A stretch of DNA of 37,284 nt, from the NCBI GenBank assembly GCA_021773365.1, contig JAJFKF010000107.1, forward strand, positions 1 to 37,284. Reading direction: 5' to 3'. Of this stretch, positions 35,540 through 37,284 are shown piece by piece. How positions within the stretch are numbered: position 1 is the stretch's first letter; each line of letters starts with the position of its first letter. The translations under genes and the position numbers were made by a program. This stretch comes from Gammaproteobacteria bacterium (GTDB taxonomy: Bacteria; Pseudomonadota; Gammaproteobacteria; Steroidobacterales; Steroidobacteraceae). The notes below the pieces were generated by a model. The model saw only the letters and a program-made list of their open reading frames with translations, was not told the DNA's origin and did not search any database.

Positions 35540-36997
35540 ATGAACACCTTCGACGCCAGCAAGCCCCCCGCCCGCAACAGCTACGACGCCGAGGTCCCAC
35601 CCAATCTGCTGGAGTTCATGCTCAAGCGCTGGAACACCCGCCTGCGCAAGGCGCCGAAGGCCCTGCGTCATGCGGAGAATTTCCTGGCCCGCCGCGAGCG
35701 CCTCTCGGCCCGCTTCCCGGGCGAAGTGCTGATCATCCCCACCGGGCACCTGAAAGTTCGCGCCAACGACACGCACTACGTGTTCCGCCCCGCATCGGAT
35801 TTTTACTACCTCACGGGCAACATGGAACCGGATTGCGTGCTGGTGCTGCTGCCGAAGCGCGGTGGCCATCGTCACGTTCTGTTTGTTGAGCCAAATCCCG
35901 GCAAGACCGATACCACGTTCTTCACCGACCGCATCAAGGGCGAACTGTGGGAAGGGCCGCGCCTGGGTGTTCCGGAAAGCCAGACCCGCTACGCCGTGGA
36001 CTGCCGGCCGTTGCCGGAACTGACCGGTGCGCTGACGGCGGCCATTGCTGCCGCCGGTGGACGCAAACGCATCCTGCGCGGATTCTCTGAGCAGACCGAA
36101 GCGCTGCTGGGCCGCGGGAGCAGGGAGCAGCTGCAGCAGGATCGCGAGATGGCGGAGTTTCTCTCCGAGCTGCGCCTGCTGAAGGATGCCGATGAGGTCA
36201 GGGCACTGAAGAGCGCGGTGGAGGCCACCAAACGGGGCTTCGAGGATGTGATCGCGCGGCTGCGGACGGCGAAAAGCGAACGCGAGCTGGAAGGGGTGTT
36301 CTGGACCCGTGCGCGCATGGAAGGCAACGATGTGGGCTACACCTCCATTGTGGCCTCCGGCGCCCATGCCTGCACGCTGCACTGGAAGAAGAACGACGGC
36401 GCCATACGCAAGGGCGACCTGCTGCTGCTCGACGCCGGCGTCGAGGGCAACTCCTTATATACGGCCGATGTCACGCGCACTTTGCCCATCTCCGGCCGCT
36501 TCACGCGCGAGCAGCGCGCAATCTACAACCTGGTGCTCGATGCGCAGCGCGCGGCGATGAAACTGGTCAAACCGGGCAATGATTTCATGGAGCCGAACAA
36601 GGCGGCCATGGCGGTGCTGGCGCATGGCCTGGAACGGCTGGGCATCCTGCCCATGTCCGCGGAAGAGGCGCTGCGCGAGGAGAACCAGTTCTACCGCCGC
36701 TACTCGCTGCACAACGTCAGCCACATGCTCGGACTGGACGTGCACGACTGCGCCCAGGCGCGGGCGCAGAACTACAAGTACGGCAAGCTGCAGGCCGGCA
36801 TGGTGCTGACGGTGGAGCCGGGCCTGTACTTTCAGGTGGATGACCTGACGGTGCCGCCAAAGTACCGCGGCATCGGTGTGCGCATCGAGGACGATGTGCT
36901 GGTGACCGCAAGGGGGCATCGTAATCTCTCTGCCATTCTGCCGGTGGAGGCCGCCGAGGTGGAGGACTGGATGCGGGGGATCTGGAAGCGACGCTGA
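35540..36997 (+). CDS. pepP: Xaa-Pro aminopeptidase (aminopeptidase P family, M24)
   Basis: The 485-aa cytosolic metallopeptidase removes an N-terminal residue before proline. The N-terminal creatinase-like domain has FLARRERLSARFPGEVLII and FRPASDFYYLTGNMEPDCVL. The pita-bread catalytic domain has the five metal ligands expected for the family: Asp298 and Asp310 (LLDAGVEGNSLYTADVTRT), His395 (NVSHMLGLDVHD), Glu426 (LTVEPGLYF) and Glu450 (VRIEDDVLV). I start it at the ATG at 35540; the open frame upstream runs into the inverted repeat and is not coding. It is longer than E. coli PepP (about 440 aa) at the N-terminus. The symbol is by family and may not mean strict orthology. Confidence 0.9.
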   Translation: MNTFDASKPPARNSYDAEVPPNLLEFMLKRWNTRLRKAPKALRHAENFLARRERLSARFPGEVLIIPTGHLKVRANDTHYVFRPASDFYYLTGNMEPDCVLVLLPKRGGHRHVLFVEPNPGKTDTTFFTDRIKGELWEGPRLGVPESQTRYAVDCRPLPELTGALTAAIAAAGGRKRILRGFSEQTEALLGRGSREQLQQDREMAEFLSELRLLKDADEVRALKSAVEATKRGFEDVIARLRTAKSERELEGVFWTRARMEGNDVGYTSIVASGAHACTLHWKKNDGAIRKGDLLLLDAGVEGNSLYTADVTRTLPISGRFTREQRAIYNLVLDAQRAAMKLVKPGNDFMEPNKAAMAVLAHGLERLGILPMSAEEALREENQFYRRYSLHNVSHMLGLDVHDCAQARAQNYKYGKLQAGMVLTVEPGLYFQVDDLTVPPKYRGIGVRIEDDVLVTARGHRNLSAILPVEAAEVEDWMRGIWKRR

Positions 36998-37020
36998 AGG
37001 CCGGCCGGCAAGGCGGCGCC

Positions 37021-37284
37021 GTGTTCAAACCGGCTCGCGGACTGCGCAATCCGCACCTGCAATCCATCCTGCCCAGCGTGGTCTTCAGACCGTGGATCGA
37101 GCGCCGCGCCGCGCCGCTGCTGCAGGCCAGCCGGCAGCACATTCTCGATTGCGGCGACGGCGTGCGTCTGATGGGCTGGCACGCAAGCCGGCCGGTGGAC
37201 GAGGGCGCGGCACCGCCGCCACTGGTCATGCTGCTGCACGGGTGTGAAGGCAGTTCCGAGTCCAGCTATGTTCTCGGGCTGGGG
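37021..37284 (+). CDS. YheT-like alpha/beta hydrolase, 5' part only
   Basis: From the GTG at 37021 (AAGGCGG just upstream) the frame stays open to the window edge, giving 88 residues. It begins FKPARGLRNPHLQSILPSVV, the characteristic N-terminus of the YheT hydrolase family, and later has VMLLHGCEGSSESSYVLGLG, the oxyanion-loop region of alpha/beta hydrolases. The nucleophile and catalytic triad lie outside the window. It starts 23 bp after the aminopeptidase gene and is probably co-transcribed with it. Confidence 0.82.
   Translation, partial: MFKPARGLRNPHLQSILPSVVFRPWIERRAAPLLQASRQHILDCGDGVRLMGWHASRPVDEGAAPPPLVMLLHGCEGSSESSYVLGLG

Overview
This is a high-GC, densely coding stretch that looks like a chromosome of a gammaproteobacterium. 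The likely neighbourhood is Steroidobacterales/Nevskiales/Xanthomonadales, inferred from the fliHIJ order, a cbb3 oxidase under an FNR/ANR-type box, and large TonB receptors with STN domains next to FecI/FecR pairs. No rRNA, tRNA, CRISPR array, transposase or phage gene was recognised.

Layout. (1) 164-2638: flagellar export genes fliH, fliI, fliJ. (2) 2795-10443: a type I restriction-modification operon hsdM - small unknown gene - hsdM 3' remnant - hsdS - rhuM - hsdR, almost all joined by 2-11 bp overlaps or gaps. (3) 10601-11881: a Tat-exported class V aminotransferase-like protein. (4) 11917-19903: a cbb3 cytochrome oxidase cluster (ccoN, ccoO, ccoQ, ccoP, a short FixH/CcoH-like gene, ccoI, ccoS, a TauE/SafE-family membrane protein, an exported thioredoxin-like protein) behind a perfect FNR-type palindrome. 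(5) 19900-22086, minus strand: a FecA-like TonB receptor flanked by two copies of the 3' end of the thioredoxin-like gene. (6) 22278-27010, minus strand: an STN-containing TonB receptor followed by an exported erythromycin-esterase-like hydrolase, with an intrinsic-terminator-like hairpin inside the first codons of the hydrolase. (7) 27182-33683: two consecutive FecI/FecR pairs and a second STN-containing TonB receptor; a bipartite 29-bp promoter-like element occurs twice, before fecI of the second pair and before the receptor. (8) 33795-35258: fliK, the usual neighbour of fliJ, here 31 kb away. (9) 35323-35441: a long nested inverted repeat. (10) 35540-36997: an aminopeptidase P family gene, then the 5' part of a YheT-like alpha/beta hydrolase that runs off the window.

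How the parts work together. HsdM, HsdS and HsdR should form one restriction enzyme; the small gene and RhuM are accessory passengers. The cco genes encode the oxidase, its copper supply and its assembly factors, probably induced at low oxygen. The two STN receptors and two FecI/FecR pairs form outer-membrane signalling modules in which substrate binding would release an ECF sigma factor. The most unusual points are the hsdM-tail remnant, the repeated ECF-type promoter element, the terminator embedded at the start of the hydrolase gene, the repeat pair bounding the FecA-like receptor, and the split of fliJ from fliK.
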